Source: Rhytidiadelphus loreus
Lineage: Eukaryota > Streptophyta > Bryopsida > Hypnales > Hylocomiaceae
Length of the DNA: 64,000 bases
Direction: 5' to 3'
NCBI GenBank assembly: GCA_947034895.1
Contig: OX344762.1
Location: 17,836,760-17,900,759 of the forward strand
In this document: piece by piece, positions 11,669 to 24,162 of the stretch
Layout: each line of letters starts with the position of its first letter
Numbering within the stretch: position 1 is the first letter of the stretch
Notes under the pieces: model-generated
The model's input: only the letters and a program-made list of their open reading frames with translations
Databases searched by the model: none
Told to the model about the DNA's origin: nothing
Made by a program: the position numbers and the translations under genes

Positions 11669-14600
11669 GGTAGGCAGCGTAACCCTTGCAAAGTAGTGCC
11701 TATGACTGCGTGAACAACCTCGATAGAGTAGAACTTCCATACGAGGTAATAATCAGCCGTGGGATCGGAGGAGAATATTACATTCCGTTGGACTTTAGAC
11801 AGGGGCTGCGGCATTGATGACGTTTGAAGATTTTTTTCTTGTGGGTTGTAATTTCTTGGTGCTTTTAGACTAAAGCCATGTTCACTATAGTAACATCTGG
11901 ATTTTCAAATTCAATGAAAGTTGTCCTTTTCTTTCTTTCTACTTATTTTGTACATCTTTAGTGCGTCAAGGCTGGGTTTGAAGGAATAATTTTTGCTTTA
12001 AAGAGAGGTTACTAGCTCATAGAAGTTCACTTTATAGAAGTTCTATTGTATCCTTTGCTTTGTATGTTCTATTTTGCCACAAAGTATGAGTGTAAATTAT
12101 TTTATGTTGTTTTGTTTCTTCAAAGATGTACACATAATAATTTTCTATTGGTCACAAAATTTTCAAATTTCTTTGTGAAAATTTGGAATTCTTGTGATTT
12201 TTCAAGTAAGAGTGGGAAAAATCCATGTTAAAGAGTACAATATATGCTATAAATTTTTTTAAATGTTTCACTGTAGGTCTATATTATAGTGTGGAACATC
12301 ATTGTGTGATTCAAATTTGATGTCATTCTATAATTAGAAAATTAATGTACTATATTATGGTTATAGATCTAAAGTTTAAATAGTTATGAATAGTTTAATT
12401 TTATAAAAATTTACAAAATTTTGAGTTGAAGTAGAAAGTAGACTTAGTTAACTTCATTTCATTAGTTGAGCTCAAATTCAAAAAAGGTCACAATTTTGAC
12501 AAATTGCCAAAATACAATGAAAAAACTTCTTTTATGATCCATTTTTTAGCATCTTCTTTTGGAGAGAAGTCAATAACATCTTGATGAGGGAATTTTGACC
12601 AACATCATGTGCAACTACATCCAATAAACCTTGAAAAAAATTGGATGAAAAAAATGTAATTCTTTATCTTCTTTTGCTCATTTGAAATCATCCAAGTAAC
12701 ATTGTGTGGATGTGTAGTCCTTTGAGGGTTAAGCTAATGTGTATAGGTGGAGTCAAAATCACGATTAGTTGTTATTTTTTCCCTATAAACAAATGGAAAT
12801 CATTAGTATTGAAAAAAAGACTTGAAGAATTTTTGTATTTTCTATAAATTTTCAAAATATTCAACATGTGTATGTTTGAAGCACCTTGAGAAAAAAAAAA
12901 AAACATTCACTAAATTTTTTGATACTTTACAACCATGGAGCACCATTTGTAAGTAGAAGCCATTCAAAGTGAATGGATTAAGGTCATATTGGCAACACCT
13001 ATTTGTTAGAAATGGAGGGTGAATGGAATCATGTACTTCTACGATAGTGATGTATTCTAAGTTCTTAACTTTGAAACAATTGAGAAGTCATATTTTGTAC
13101 TCTTTAGATGATTTGAGGGAGGTCTTAAGGATGAAAAAAATATTTCTTCATCCAATTTCTTTATCTAAGTCCTTTCAGGATTAATGCTTGAATTTATTTT
13201 TGAAATTATGCACATTTTTGCTTTGAAAGACCACTTATCAGAATTCCATCAAATTGGACATACATAAAGTTTATCTTTCAAAGATTAAATACTATTTTGG
13301 ATGAATGAGAAGTTATTTAGACAAAACATTATCTCCAAGGACAAAATTATTACTAATCCCTAAAATTGTCTTCACTCATGTGACAAATAAAGAGACAACA
13401 ATATTTATTGGTTAAAAAATGCATAGTAAATTCCAGGATTCACCAAATGATTCTCTTTGGTACAAAAAAATTATATATTTGCTAGGTTTTTGATAATACT
13501 ATTATACAATATTTTGCTCTCAAGTGAAATATACATTTTTCCACAAAAAGTGAATAGTGGATGACACTACTTCATAAAATGTTTGGTTTTAGATAGCCCA
13601 TAGTTGGATGGTGTAATGAATAGACAACAAATAAAATGAGCCAATTCAATTGACTGCTCATCCCTAATGAAGTACACCTCGGTGCTCTAATTCCTTCCAA
13701 TGCTGTCCCATCCTACTACTTTTTTCTCATTTGCTTTTCCATCCTCCCAAATTTTGGTGGAAGACTTTCTTTCCTTCCATCTTTGATGCTTAGTGGTAGT
13801 CCAAAGTATGGACAAAATAAACTTAAATGATAGCATCCTATATTTTATAGAGCAACACAGGCTTAGGCCACTTGAAATCTCGTAAGTGGACCCAATGGGT
13901 GTAACTACAAGAAAAGACTTCTTTACAATGGATGATGGCAATATATCAAGTGTTGAGCTACAAAAGTTGCTAATTAATGGTGTACCCGCATTAATAGGGT
14001 TTTGAAGTCCCTTTTGGGAGTGGAAAAATTTACAAATATCTTTGATGATGCAAACAATGGTTGAAAAATCAATAGAGGCAATTGTAAGCTATAATCTAGC
14101 AATTCCAACAAAAATTAATGTGTACTTAGCAATTGAGTAAAACTTGTATATACGTAATATTGTTAAATTTTAAAGAAAAAAATATTTTATTATTAAATTT
14201 TATAATATTTTATCAAAGTACCAATGATACAAATAGTTTCTAAAAAATTGAATCAACTTCTCTATATCAATTTATCCTATTATTGCATGTGAACTAATTT
14301 TCTAAATTCATGAAATTTTAAATTATTGTGGGATGAAATATTATATATTGTATTAATTTATCCCCAAATATAAAAATTTACAGACAATCTTCCATAGGTG
14401 TATACTATATTGGTGTATCTAGATGATTCGCTATGCCATAATTATGGTCTATACAACTCCAAAATAGGGGACACCTTTTGTATTGGGCACCTACAATTGC
14501 ATCCCCCCAACTTCTTATTAGTATTGGTTTCCTTTTTGAATAAGGTAGTTGCTCAAAATTTGTTAGGATAGCTTCCAACAATTCAAAGCTTCTTCCTCTT

Positions 14601-14693
14601 CTCATTCGTCCACTACCAATAAGAATTCGGTAAAAAAAAATAGGGCCTCAATAACACTGAATGTATTCAAGACCATTGAAAATTCGTCACAAA

Positions 14694-14750
14694 ACTACAT
14701 TGATTTATCCTATTAATGAGGGTGTAAAATTAATTTTACTTGCAAAATTA
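14694..14750 (+). repeat. Short dispersed motif (TTTATCCTATTAATG family)
   Basis: CATTGATTTATCCTATTAAT followed by GTGTAAAATTA-like sequence recurs, mostly as the reverse complement, at about 63196-63240 and 31610-31660, and in plus orientation at about 30848 and 14270. The copies share a core but not much flanking sequence, so these may be the ends of a small mobile element. Confidence 0.45.
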
Positions 14751-15200
14751 GTATCACTGTTTGTTTTCCAAATAAAGTTGTATGCTCTAAAAGCATAGAA
14801 ACAGGGTGATCCTTAAATGGACCATTGTAGCAATTAAATGCATTGAGAAAAATAATTTTTCTATTGCAAGAGCCAATCATTGCCTTTGATTTCTGCACAT
14901 CTGTTTACAAATTGCAAGTGGACAGATTTTGGGAGACCTATGGTCACAAATAGATGCCTATGCCCTGAATCTTTGAAAATTTATAAGTAATTCAAAAATA
15001 CTTGGAAAAATACAAAACCACTTGTGTTAGTTTCTACATACATTTCTCTTTCTCTGAAAAATGGTCTAAAAATAATTCTGTCCATGTAAGCCTATGAAAA
15101 AGGCGGACCAGCTCGTAAATGGTCGCTTTTTAGAGCATACTACCTTATCTACGGGACGTACTATGAGTAACGACGTTTGTTGAGGAAATGGATGAAATGA

Positions 15201-16651
15201 ATATAGAGGGATGAAAAACGTAGCTGCATCAAAACAATTTCCACACGATACATCTAGGGTTTTGGCAACTGGACCTCGGAGATGGCGATGGAGGGGTAGG
15301 CGATCTTCTGCTGTCTCTTTTCACGGTGACCGCGATTTTTTTCTTCTTCAGAGTCTCTTCTTTCAACGACAGCAAAGTTGTAAGCACCTTGGATCCGGAG
15401 AATTTTAAATTTGAACTCTTTTTGAATGGTACGAGGTTGGATGCCCTGGCACCTAATCGTGGAATGTCGTAAGAATTTTCGCTCGTGTGCACGATCGTCG
15501 TTCTGATGTGTCTATAGTGATTCTACACTTGAGCTGACACTAAAAATCACTAGAACAAGTGAGACCGAGAACTTGTGGGGTGAGATTTGACAGAAAAGGT
15601 GCGGGAGCTATGCTCACCAATTTGGGTCTGTAAGGAAACCCTAGTAGGAGGGTGAGTGAAAAAACGTGTCCCGCAAGGAATGAGAATTGCGTTCCGTCAA
15701 TGAGTGGAGAATTTCGGAGGAAGGCTCGGGGCAAGCAAGGATCAACGGCCTTCTGAAAATATTTGAAGCGTCGTATAGGGTTTGTGTAATTGAATTAGGG
15801 TGATATTCTAGTTTGTTGTGCCTCTGATAGATTCCTTTCTCCAAATTAGATGTTTAATACATGATTTACTGTTCTGAGGGACTGTCGCATTGAGGAACCT
15901 TTAGGATTTCAGCAAATTGGTGTCAAGTTTTTTTATCCATCGTGAAAGTTCTGCTGATATTTTTTCTGAGGTTTGTTCCCTTGATCCCTTTCTCTTGGCA
16001 GGGATTGGAGATTGTATAGTTTTGCGAATGGGAACAACTTTTGCGGATAGGGATTTAAATTGAGGGTGAAGACCTTCAGGTACTTTTCCATTTCATGCTT
16101 GGACTGTGATGCTTATTGCACGAGACTTTAGGTGCGACCGTGAAAGATCCGGTAAGGGAACTACACCTAATTGCGACCCTTACCCCAAAGTGACCCTTCT
16201 AGATTCTTGTTTAAATTGTACACGATGAGAATCTAGTGTCGATTTTGGGTACACCTGTAATTAACTCAAAATCCATAGTTTATTCATGCGGTATTCATAA
16301 AATACATGTTAAATGCCAAGGAATGGTCTTCTACTTGCCAACAAGATCCAACGAAAGTAATAGATTCAGCCTTATAATAGAAACCATGCTCAGAGTGCAC
16401 ATTCCTTAAGTGAGGGTTTTTGTGGATATTCCAAATCTGCAGGTGAATTTGGTTGTCTGCTTTCTAGCATTCTTGTCAAAGCAGCTTCCCTTTGCAGATT
16501 GCATAAAGCATCGTGTCTTGCCTCTGTCGGGACATAGTTTGCGACACAGTGGACTCAAGAAAGTCGAGAAATTGGCGTGGTTCACTTTTTTAAGACCTTC
16601 AAATCTGCAAGAAACATTTTGTCATCAATACCGATCTATAGGAGCAGAAAT
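15201..16651 (+). promoter_or_regulatory. Probable promoter and 5' leader of the EDR2_C gene
   Basis: Composition rises from the AT-rich spacer at about 15200, suggesting the transcribed leader begins in this interval. Several AGGGTTT words occur (15247, 15776). Short open frames are present in several phases but none resembles a PH or START domain, so no upstream coding exon of a full-length EDR2 protein is visible here. An upstream 5' UTR intron is possible but unplaced. Confidence 0.35.
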
Positions 16652-18270
16652 ATGGAGCAGAACGAATGCAAAGCTCAAGTTGAGGGAAGTGCAACTGAAC
16701 CAGATTGGACGGGGGAACTCAAGAATGGGGGATCGTTGTCTTACATTGATGTTAGTGATACTAGTACTGGATGGACTTCGATTCCAGGGGACTTCTTCAA
16801 TGTAAGAGGCCCTCAATATTTGATTGACCGAGTAAAAATTCCTGGCGGAGAGTCTCTACTTCAGCCTCTCGCATTAGATTGGTTGAAGAGCAATTCCAGA
16901 ATCGATAATGTTCTAATGCTTCCCAACAACAGAGTCATGTCAGCTTTAGATCAAGCAAAGAAGGCCGGTGTAGAGGACCCTTTTGTTTGGGCCTTCAATC
17001 TGCAGGTCAGTATTTTCCCCTTCGTCTTTGGTTGGCACTTAGAAACATCCAGATTCTGAAGGCTTCTATCGTTTGAGAGGACCCGAGGCAGCAACTTGCT
17101 CAAGTGAGATTCTCCCGTGGTCCTTTTGAGAGGCTTCGGAAATGAGAACCCTTACGAGAATTGAATACGTTGAGATTCAAAATATTTGGATGTGGTTTTC
17201 CTGTTAAGTCTTGGGTCTCAATTCAGTATCAAATAGATATACCGTGAAGCTGCACTTTCACAATCCACTCTTTGGGCTTCTGGTTGAAATTTTGAGATTG
17301 TGGCTACATAGAAATCTTTTAGATTGTCGTCCTCAAACCTATAGCTTGTTATAACAGGTCCCAAGCAAGGAGCACTACAGTGTAATTTGTTATTTTGTAT
17401 CCTATAAAAGATTTGAGGAGGGATCTGTCGAGGACCTATTTTTGAAAGGAGACGATGCATTGAAGAATACTCGCTTGAAGCTTATTGCAAACATATCAGA
17501 GGGGCCGTGGATTGTCAAGAAAGCTGTTGGAGAGCAGGCCATTTGTATTCTTGGCAGATCTCTCACTTGCAGGTCACCCTCATATCCCTCAGACTTGTGA
17601 ACAGGAAGTTTTCGTTATTATGGTTTGTACGCCCTGTTGATCTCACGTGGCGTTAATCATGTGTTTTCTTCTGTTTGATTTGACTTAACCGACTCTTGGG
17701 GTCTGGTGACATTCTTAAGTTCTTTTGACTTGCTTCTCTTAATAGGAGGTCAATCTTCAAGTATGTCATTAATACATCGTCTCCACAAGTTTTGTAACTT
17801 CGCCTCTGCACTCTCTTACACTTTCAAATATAGTTTCCTTTTTTTGACTACTTCGGATCGTTCTAAGGCAAGGAACCCTTGGTATCTTTATTATGGGATA
17901 TTGCAGGTACGTGCAAGGAGTGAATTTCATAGAGGTTGACGTGGACATTGGGTCCTCGATTATTGCAAATGCCATTGTGCACCTCGCAATTGGCTACGTA
18001 ACAACGCTCACCGTCGACCTGGCCTTCCTTCTCGAGTCACAAACGGATAGTGAACTCCCCGAGCAGATTCTGGGCACGGTTAGATTAATTAGGGTGGATT
18101 TAGCAGCTGCTGTACCAGTGGAGCTGCTGGCAAAGGAAGCTGCTTCGGAGGAGGATTCCTTCCAGTCCCGGCTATGGAGATCTTTCGGACTCTCGACACT
18201 CATGCAACCTGCTCCTCCCTTGCAACCTGCTTCTCCGTTGCAAGGCACCAGTGATGATGAGGCTGCGTGA
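16652..18270 (+). CDS. EDR2 C-terminal domain (DUF1336) protein
   Basis: Three exons, 16652-17005, 17358-17572 and 17907-18270 (stop TGA), join in frame to 310 aa. Nearly the whole product is one EDR2_C/DUF1336 domain. It opens with WTSIPGDFFNVRGPQYL, continues through WAFNLQ/VPSKEHYSV and LKLIANISEGPWIVKKAVG (about residue 166), then FIEVDVDIGSS (about 197), VTTLTVDLAFLLESQ and LPEQILGTVRL, and ends in a Ser/Pro-rich acidic tail. In Arabidopsis EDR2 this domain follows PH and START domains and the protein restrains defence and cell death. Those domains are absent here, so this is the stand-alone class, whose biochemical role is unknown. The ATG is the first in frame before the domain, with an A-rich context; the frame stays open for 25 codons upstream, so a longer N-terminus or an upstream exon cannot be excluded. 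Confidence 0.9.
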
Positions 18271-19893
18271 GTATGCCATACATATTGGAATGCAATAGCA
18301 TTTTCATTCTCTTTAGGATAGGTTTAATTTTTTTGGTGAAATCAAAAGGCATTGTTGGAACGATGGGATTGGATTAATTCTCAGGGTACAAGCTAATTCT
18401 CCAGATGTATCATAAATTCGTGATGGAGGACCAATTTGAAGTTGAAGTGCGAAGTGGAGTCGTAGATGTGAAAATGTATATTTAAGTTACGTGATTTAAT
18501 TTTTTATTTATATGTTGATTTTTTATATTCTTTTAATTTGTTGGGCATTTTGGAATGACAAACCACGTCTATTACTAGAGTCAGCCTTTTAACTCCACCC
18601 AAGCTTGGCCAAACTCCTTGCTAATGCGGAAGGTTCAGTATTGGATAATCTTATATTGCAAACTTTGTCTTTTGAAAGAGATTCTACTCTTCTGCAACCC
18701 TTTCGTGCAAAATTCAATGTACTAATTGGGAACTATTAACGTTTGATTATTAGAGTGGTGGTATAACTGTAGAATTCACATTATCAAATTTTCAAGAATC
18801 TTAATGTAGAATTAAACACAAACTTCCACAATGTTTGGAATGAGATGCAAGTAGATTGATGCTCAAGTGTCCTTGGGAAATTGTATGTATGGTATCGGAT
18901 TTGACTCCTCGAATATGCATTAGGTGCTAAAATATTGATAGACAATATTGGATTGATGATATTTGAGAAATATGCAATAATCATTAGAAATTCAAAGTTG
19001 AGCGGTTAACCCCTCAAAGTCATTCAAGAGAGTGTGCTTGTGGCAATATTTTGCCCAAATAACTTTTCATATCCAAATATAGTACTACCTTTGTTCCAAA
19101 ATGATCTTGTTGGACAAAATGTTTTGGATTAAGGTTAAAAACAACATTTTAAAGTAAAGTTTGGTGCATTCCTAGCATTCTAGAAACTTTGAGTTTCTGA
19201 GCCCTTTTCAAAGTGTAGTTTTGGAATATTTAAAAGTAGATTTTGGGGTATTGCCAAGGAGCACCACTAGGTCAATTAATTGATGAATGTGAGGTCATCA
19301 TTTTGTAGGCATTTAGTATATGCCCAAGACCACATGTGGCCCTTTGTTCTACCTCCCAAAGCTTCATCCCCTTCAATCAAGCAATATTCAAAGGGATGCA
19401 AAGAATAAGAATGAACAATGTTGATTGACTTCTTTAGTCATTTCATTTGTCTTTTGATTGATGATTGCATGAATGAAGGGGTAACTACTACTTGGAATTG
19501 TTTTGTTGGTCCCAAATAGCAATCGAAAACCAAATCTAACCAATTTGCAGTGTCACAAAGTACAACAAGAAGATCATTTTTGGACAAAAAATTATGGTCA
19601 ATACGAAGATCATTTTGAGGCAGAGGGAGTAACTTAAAAGACATTTTATTTGGAATTTTGAAATGCTCGAGAAGGTTTATTTTTTTTATCTGCAAAGTTT
19701 GGTATCTTCCTTAAAGATGCACAAATGATTCCTTTCAACTCAACATACAGTTCTGAGGGATAAGGCTCAATCTCCTGACTCTCACCCGCTAGAATAACAG
19801 GTGGCAGAATGAACAGGTCCACCCACCATTTACAATACAAACTCTTTCATTCAACCATATCGGCAAATCGGAAGAATCAAAAAGCAAACTCCC
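18271..19893. other. AT-rich spacer between convergent EDR2_C and MGDG synthase genes
   Basis: This holds the 3' ends of both neighbours. One TTAACCCCTCAAAGTC end of the TTAA repeat family starts at about 19005, followed by the family's TTTTGCCCAAATAACTTTTC block; no right end was found. Nothing else was recognised. Confidence 0.45.
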
Positions 19894-22800
19894 TTAAATC
19901 AAGCCACGGTACTTCAAACTCGAATGCTCGAGGTACTTGTGCTTATTCCGCACCATGTCATCCAGATCATGCACTATTTTGAAAACGGCATCGGGCTGAG
20001 CCAACTTCTTACAATTCTCGGCCATCTGCCGAAGCTCCCCAGCTTTGACACCAAACCAGTCTGCAATAGTCCTCGAAATGGCTTTCGGTTCCTCACAGAA
20101 CGCACCGGCGCCATTGTCCACAACAAATGATACGTTTCCCACTTCCTGCAGAAAACGGACGAGAACTTTTAACCCATGTAGCTGGAGCCCCTTTGCTAAA
20201 CAGCGCAGTTGGAACCATTGACACGACATGTAAATCTTGACTTTTACGTCACAAAGGTTTCAGAAAACCACTAAGAAACGATACAAAAGAAAAGAAAACC
20301 AAAGTGTAGAAGAAAGAGCATTTACTTGTCCAGCTATGAAGTCGAACAGAAGCATCGGCAGCTCCCTGATCATTGCCTCTGCTATGGTACCAGGCCCTGC
20401 CTGCACGTCATGAATCATGCTTCATGTTAGATAGCAAATAATATAAGCTATAATTTGAGTTCAAAACCCGTAATATGCTCAAAAAGAGATACAAATCAGC
20501 AAAAGAAGTCCAGCTGACAATCAACTATCAAAAAATGAGGCTAGACCTCTAAATATGCAGAAGTCAAATGCTAGGAAACCTGAACCAGAGCTCAAGTCAA
20601 AGACATCCCATATTCAACCACGAGATAGAGATTACCTTGGTAATAATGCAGTCGCTGGCTGCCATCCATTCAGACATATTCGTTACAAAGCCATTGATCT
20701 GCACAGAACACCAGAAGCGTAAGCTGAGTAATACAATTCCTAAGTTCTAAATAAATGGTCGTAGTGCACGAAGTCTTGAGCCAGTAGGAAGACCATTCTT
20801 CTCGGAAGAAATCATGTGAAGGTCGAGGAGTTTTAAGCATTCATGATTTACCTTTACGGGAATGTTCCATTGCAGCTGCTCTAGCTTCTTAACAAGGCGT
20901 TTGTTGCGGCCGCAGACCACCACCATTTGACCAATAGCCTTCCCAGTATTGGCATCATACAGGGACTGCCCAAGTGCACGAGCGGTAGCTTCCACAGGAC
21001 CCATACCCTCCCCTCCCCCCACCAACAGCACAGCCGGCAGATTTTGGTCCATGTCCAGCTCCTTACGCAACTCATCCTAGCGCAACAAACTCGCACGTCT
21101 GTTGTTTGAAGTTGTGCAAATTCAATTGTGACAAACATTGCAACCCATTTTAGAGCTAAACTGCAAGCTTGGTCGTAGCGTCCAAACCTTGGGACGCGTG
21201 AAGGTGGAGAAGGAGGGTCGAATAGGAAGTCCATGCACTCGAAGCTGAGATTCACGGAGGCCAGCCTTCAAAGCTCTCTGTGCTACTTCCTTTGTTGGAC
21301 AAAAGCACGCCGTCACTAGCTTGTGAAACCTGAAACACACGATCAATCAATTGCAGAAAAAAAAACCAAGCACAAGAGAGACTGACAAACATAACATTCC
21401 TCAGCATTTGTGAGAATTCACCCTCCTCCAAAATTGAAGATGGCATCCAAAAACAAATCTTAAAAGTCTGACATTCACTCAGCTGAGCATGTGTTACCAT
21501 GTAGGGTGGCAAGTGCTCAGGTCTGTAATGACAGTCGTGAAAGGAACTTTGTCGAGTAAACCCCGTGCTCGTAGAACCCTCAATGGTATGTGCTGCATCA
21601 GTGGGTGCACGCTTACAATGACGTCAGGTTGGTACTTGGCCAACCCCTTCGCCACCTCTCTGATAACCACAACATAGCACAGTTTTAGAAGCATAATCAC
21701 AAACACTCAAAACATCCTTGAGGAGCTCCATCAACACCCTTGCAAACAAACGGAATCTGGATTCTTTGGTGCGCAATCTTAAGTTCATCTCAAGTGAGAG
21801 GTACCAATAGCGACAAGAAGAGGACGCGGGCCACTCACAGAACGAACACTCAGTGAATGTCAGATTCTTGAGGGGGGGTTGGTTTCTATTTATAGTGAGA
21901 TCTTACAACTGCTACGTTCAGTTACACAAATGTTATTTCTTGAAATTTAAAGGAACAGAAAATATTTTGACTTAAATTTAAGTCAAAAAGTATTTTCTGT
22001 TTGTGCTTCTAAGTCAAGGACGCACAATCCCAGTGCTAAACTAGAGGAAAACTGCTGACTGAAAAAGAGCCAATACTCCCCATTTGTTATCAAAAAATAA
22101 AATAAAAAAGAGCCAATACTCTCAAGCCATGACCGCTAGTTCTAACTGGAGAGAAAACTTACCTAGAGACAAAGGGAGCTGTTGCAGCCATTTGCAACTG
22201 ATGGACACATCTGGGCGCTGTACTGTAAAACGCAAACCTCCACAGCGTCTCGTGCTTCACCATAAAGCTGTAGGTTCGTGGAACTTGATTGAAAGGCCAC
22301 GGAGTGTGCTCCTTCCATAAATCAACCACATGTACCTGAAAATTCGAACCCTCAAAACATTTGAAATTGAACCTTCTCTTTCACGACGACATAAAATCCT
22401 TGCGCACTTGAGAGAACTCGCCTTCTCCAAACCAGACAGAAGCCAAAACCAGATTCAAAAAGGTTTAGCATTCACTGGAGAAAGAGAGAGCAAGCAAGGT
22501 GTTCAGTGAGAGTCCTGTCTTCTATTCCCAAGGGCGTTGATGGTCCTCGAAAATAATCTAGATTCTTTTCAAAAGGGCATTAAAGAATATCATCTCTTAA
22601 CCCTCTAAACCCTAAACCTCTAAACACTTCCCTGGTTGCGCACCTTGTACTGATCTCCATACTCCAGCTCGAAAGTCGCCTTGATAGCTTCAGCAGACGC
22701 CCGATGCCCACCTCCTGTATCGCTCATGAGAATCAACACCGACTTCCGCTTGCGCTCGTCTCTCCCCGAAGGTTGCGTCTCGTCGTCTCCGCCTTGCGTC

Positions 22801-23144
22801 TCCCGCCTCCCCCCGAGTCCTTTCGCTTTTTCCCAAAGCTGCTGCTCCTCCCCTGCTGCTTCCGTGATGGACGCCCACCCCAACGGCACTCTCTCGCAAT
22901 GTCGACGAATCAAGTCATTGAAATGACGGGCCAAGCTCATCCCTTCGACACCACTGCTGGTGTTGCTCGTGCCCATGTGCACGTCCGCAAGAGCGCAACG
23001 ACCACCGACAATCCATTGCTGCCTCCCCAATCGCGGAATTCGACATGTGGTGACACTCGCAAGAAGGGAAGGATTGAAATTCAAACCCACCACACCACTC
23101 GAGCTCTCCCCAAGTTGGCCGGCGAACTCCACCGAGCACTCCAT
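19894..23144 (-). CDS. MGD1: Monogalactosyldiacylglycerol synthase, plastid envelope
   Basis: A GT28-family enzyme transferring galactose from UDP-Gal to diacylglycerol to make MGDG, the main thylakoid lipid. Eight exons read on the minus strand: 23144-22644, 22335-22163, 21659-21498, 21329-21188, 21076-20852, 20698-20636, 20400-20326 and 20145-19894, with GT/AG junctions and continuous frame. The product is 530 aa, against about 530 for plant MGD1. Seen in order: [18 protein letters not shown] (about 140), [68 protein letters not shown] (346), [17 protein letters not shown] (423, nucleotide-sugar site), VDNGAGAF, and [10 protein letters not shown] near the C-terminus. The long N-terminal extension and plastid-type architecture fit type A. 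One odd position is VSFVVDNG where most family members have VPYVV. The start is uncertain: an in-phase upstream frame ends in TGA only 15 nt before this ATG, and splicing could join it. Confidence 0.95.
21955..22000. repeat. Perfect-looking foldback in an MGD intron
   Basis: ACAGAAAATA..TTTTGACTTA on one arm mirrors TAAGTCAAAAAGTATTTTCT on the other, giving arms of about 22 nt with two extra bases in the right arm and almost no loop. It lies in the intron between exons 2 and 3 of the MGDG synthase gene. It may be a small foldback element. Confidence 0.7.
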
Positions 23145-23159
23145 CGCTTGCAACCAAGC

Positions 23160-23477
23160 TCACCAAATGCAGATTTCGAAGCAGAAGTGCGTGACCAAGC
23201 TCAGATTTTGGAGGCGAATTCGGGACCAGGGAGGGAGGAATCTCGCATTGGCGACATGGTGGGGGCGGATGGAAGCCCGCGGGAGTGCGGGGATCACTGG
23301 ATTGCCCAAGAGCTTCAGTAAATCCACGAGCGCTTGCGATTGGGGAGCCCGAAAGCCCTGCGCCTTCAATCCCCGGAGGACGGAGCGCGCAGATACGGTC
23401 GCGGCTTTGGGTGCCACAGTGGCGTCCACATGGATTTGATACGGGTTTTGACCAATGGTAAGGGAGCGACGTGGCAT
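23160..23477 (-). CDS. Upstream in-phase frame before MGDG synthase: uORF or alternative transit-peptide exon
   Basis: An ATG at 23477 opens about 105 codons ending in TGA at 23162-23160, in the same phase as the MGD start at 23144. The translation starts MPRRSLTIGQ and is rich in Arg, Ala and Ser with few acidic residues, as plastid transit peptides are. At its end the sequence ATTTG/GTGAGC is a good donor, and CTTGCGAG/TGTCACC, after a pyrimidine-rich run, is a possible acceptor at 23056. Removing that 108-nt intron keeps frame, skips the TGA and the ATG at 23144, and gives a 605-aa MGD precursor. Otherwise it is a long uORF. The region is GC-rich, so long frames also arise by chance. Confidence 0.35.
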   Translation of the reverse strand: MPRRSLTIGQNPYQIHVDATVAPKAATVSARSVLRGLKAQGFRAPQSQALVDLLKLLGNPVIPALPRASIRPHHVANARFLPPWSRIRLQNLSLVTHFCFEICIW

Positions 23478-23690
23478 ATTCAACTGTCAATTTCTTTCCA
23501 ATCTTAGGGAGACGCCGGTGAGCAGCTGCAGAATACCGAAGTTAAGCTGAACTGTGCTTCAGGCGTTTCTTGACTTTGGGGTTGGGAGTGACTTTAGTAG
23601 TAGCAATAGGTGAAGGTAAGCTGTTAAAGTTATCGTTTACCAATTTCAGTTTGACATAAGGTAGGTGCACCCATAATCGAATACTTTCTA

Positions 23691-23970
23691 TTATGGAATA
23701 TGAATTATTTGTATTGAATCTAATTGGCAAGTGAAAGAGGGTTCCAACACATTTTAGCATGCACTCATTGGATATAGGATAAATAAGTTATGAATTTTCA
23801 AAGCTAATTTTTTGAAGGAGTATTCAAAAACGGCACTAGGCTCTCCTAGACTTTCATATTTTGATTGTGTATAATTTGTGACTATTATTAACATTTAGGT
23901 TTTAATGGGTTTCTTTTGTTTAAATGTCAGTATGGCATTTGGACCAATGATGATTGTAAGTGTGTATACC
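23691..23970 (+). repeat. Dispersed repeat family A, copy 2
   Basis: Aligns with 4430-4700 in the same orientation, with the same block order: TTCCAACACATTTTAGCATG, then TTGGATATAG, AAGTTATGAATTTTC, GCACTAGGCTCTCCTAGAC and an AT-rich tail. Divergence is substantial, so insertion was not recent. Confidence 0.6.
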
Positions 23971-24162
23971 TTGCTTGCAACAATATAGATATAATTGTTT
24001 GTCACTTGGTGCAAGTTTTCAAACTAGGAAAATCATAAAGTAAAATTTACTTAGGAGATAATTCTATTTATGTATTTTTGGTGGATTATAAAACAATGAA
24101 CCCAAACATTCTATCATACTATATTGCACCATACCAGAGATTGTACTTTTAATTTTCACAAT

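Larger units (their letters stand above)
10197..15200. other. AT-rich intergenic DNA
   Basis: No recognised gene. Contents include a short array of TATCACC-like words (about 11046-11120), an unassigned open frame in a less AT-rich patch (11355-11668), isolated TTAA-family right-type ends (near 12735 and 13190), and short dispersed motifs near 14265 and 14694. The rest is AT-rich sequence with frequent stops on both strands. Confidence 0.5.

Noticed and set aside
22595..22625. Telomere-like AACCCTCTAAACCCTAAACC in MGD intron 1
   Set aside because: Only one or two degenerate CCCTAAA units; common as short motifs near plant 5' ends and not an interstitial telomere array.
22690..23490. Several 70-205 codon frames on both strands around MGD exon 1
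   Set aside because: GC-rich exon DNA opens chance frames; only the frame with [16 protein letters not shown] is conserved. The in-phase upstream frame was kept as a finding.
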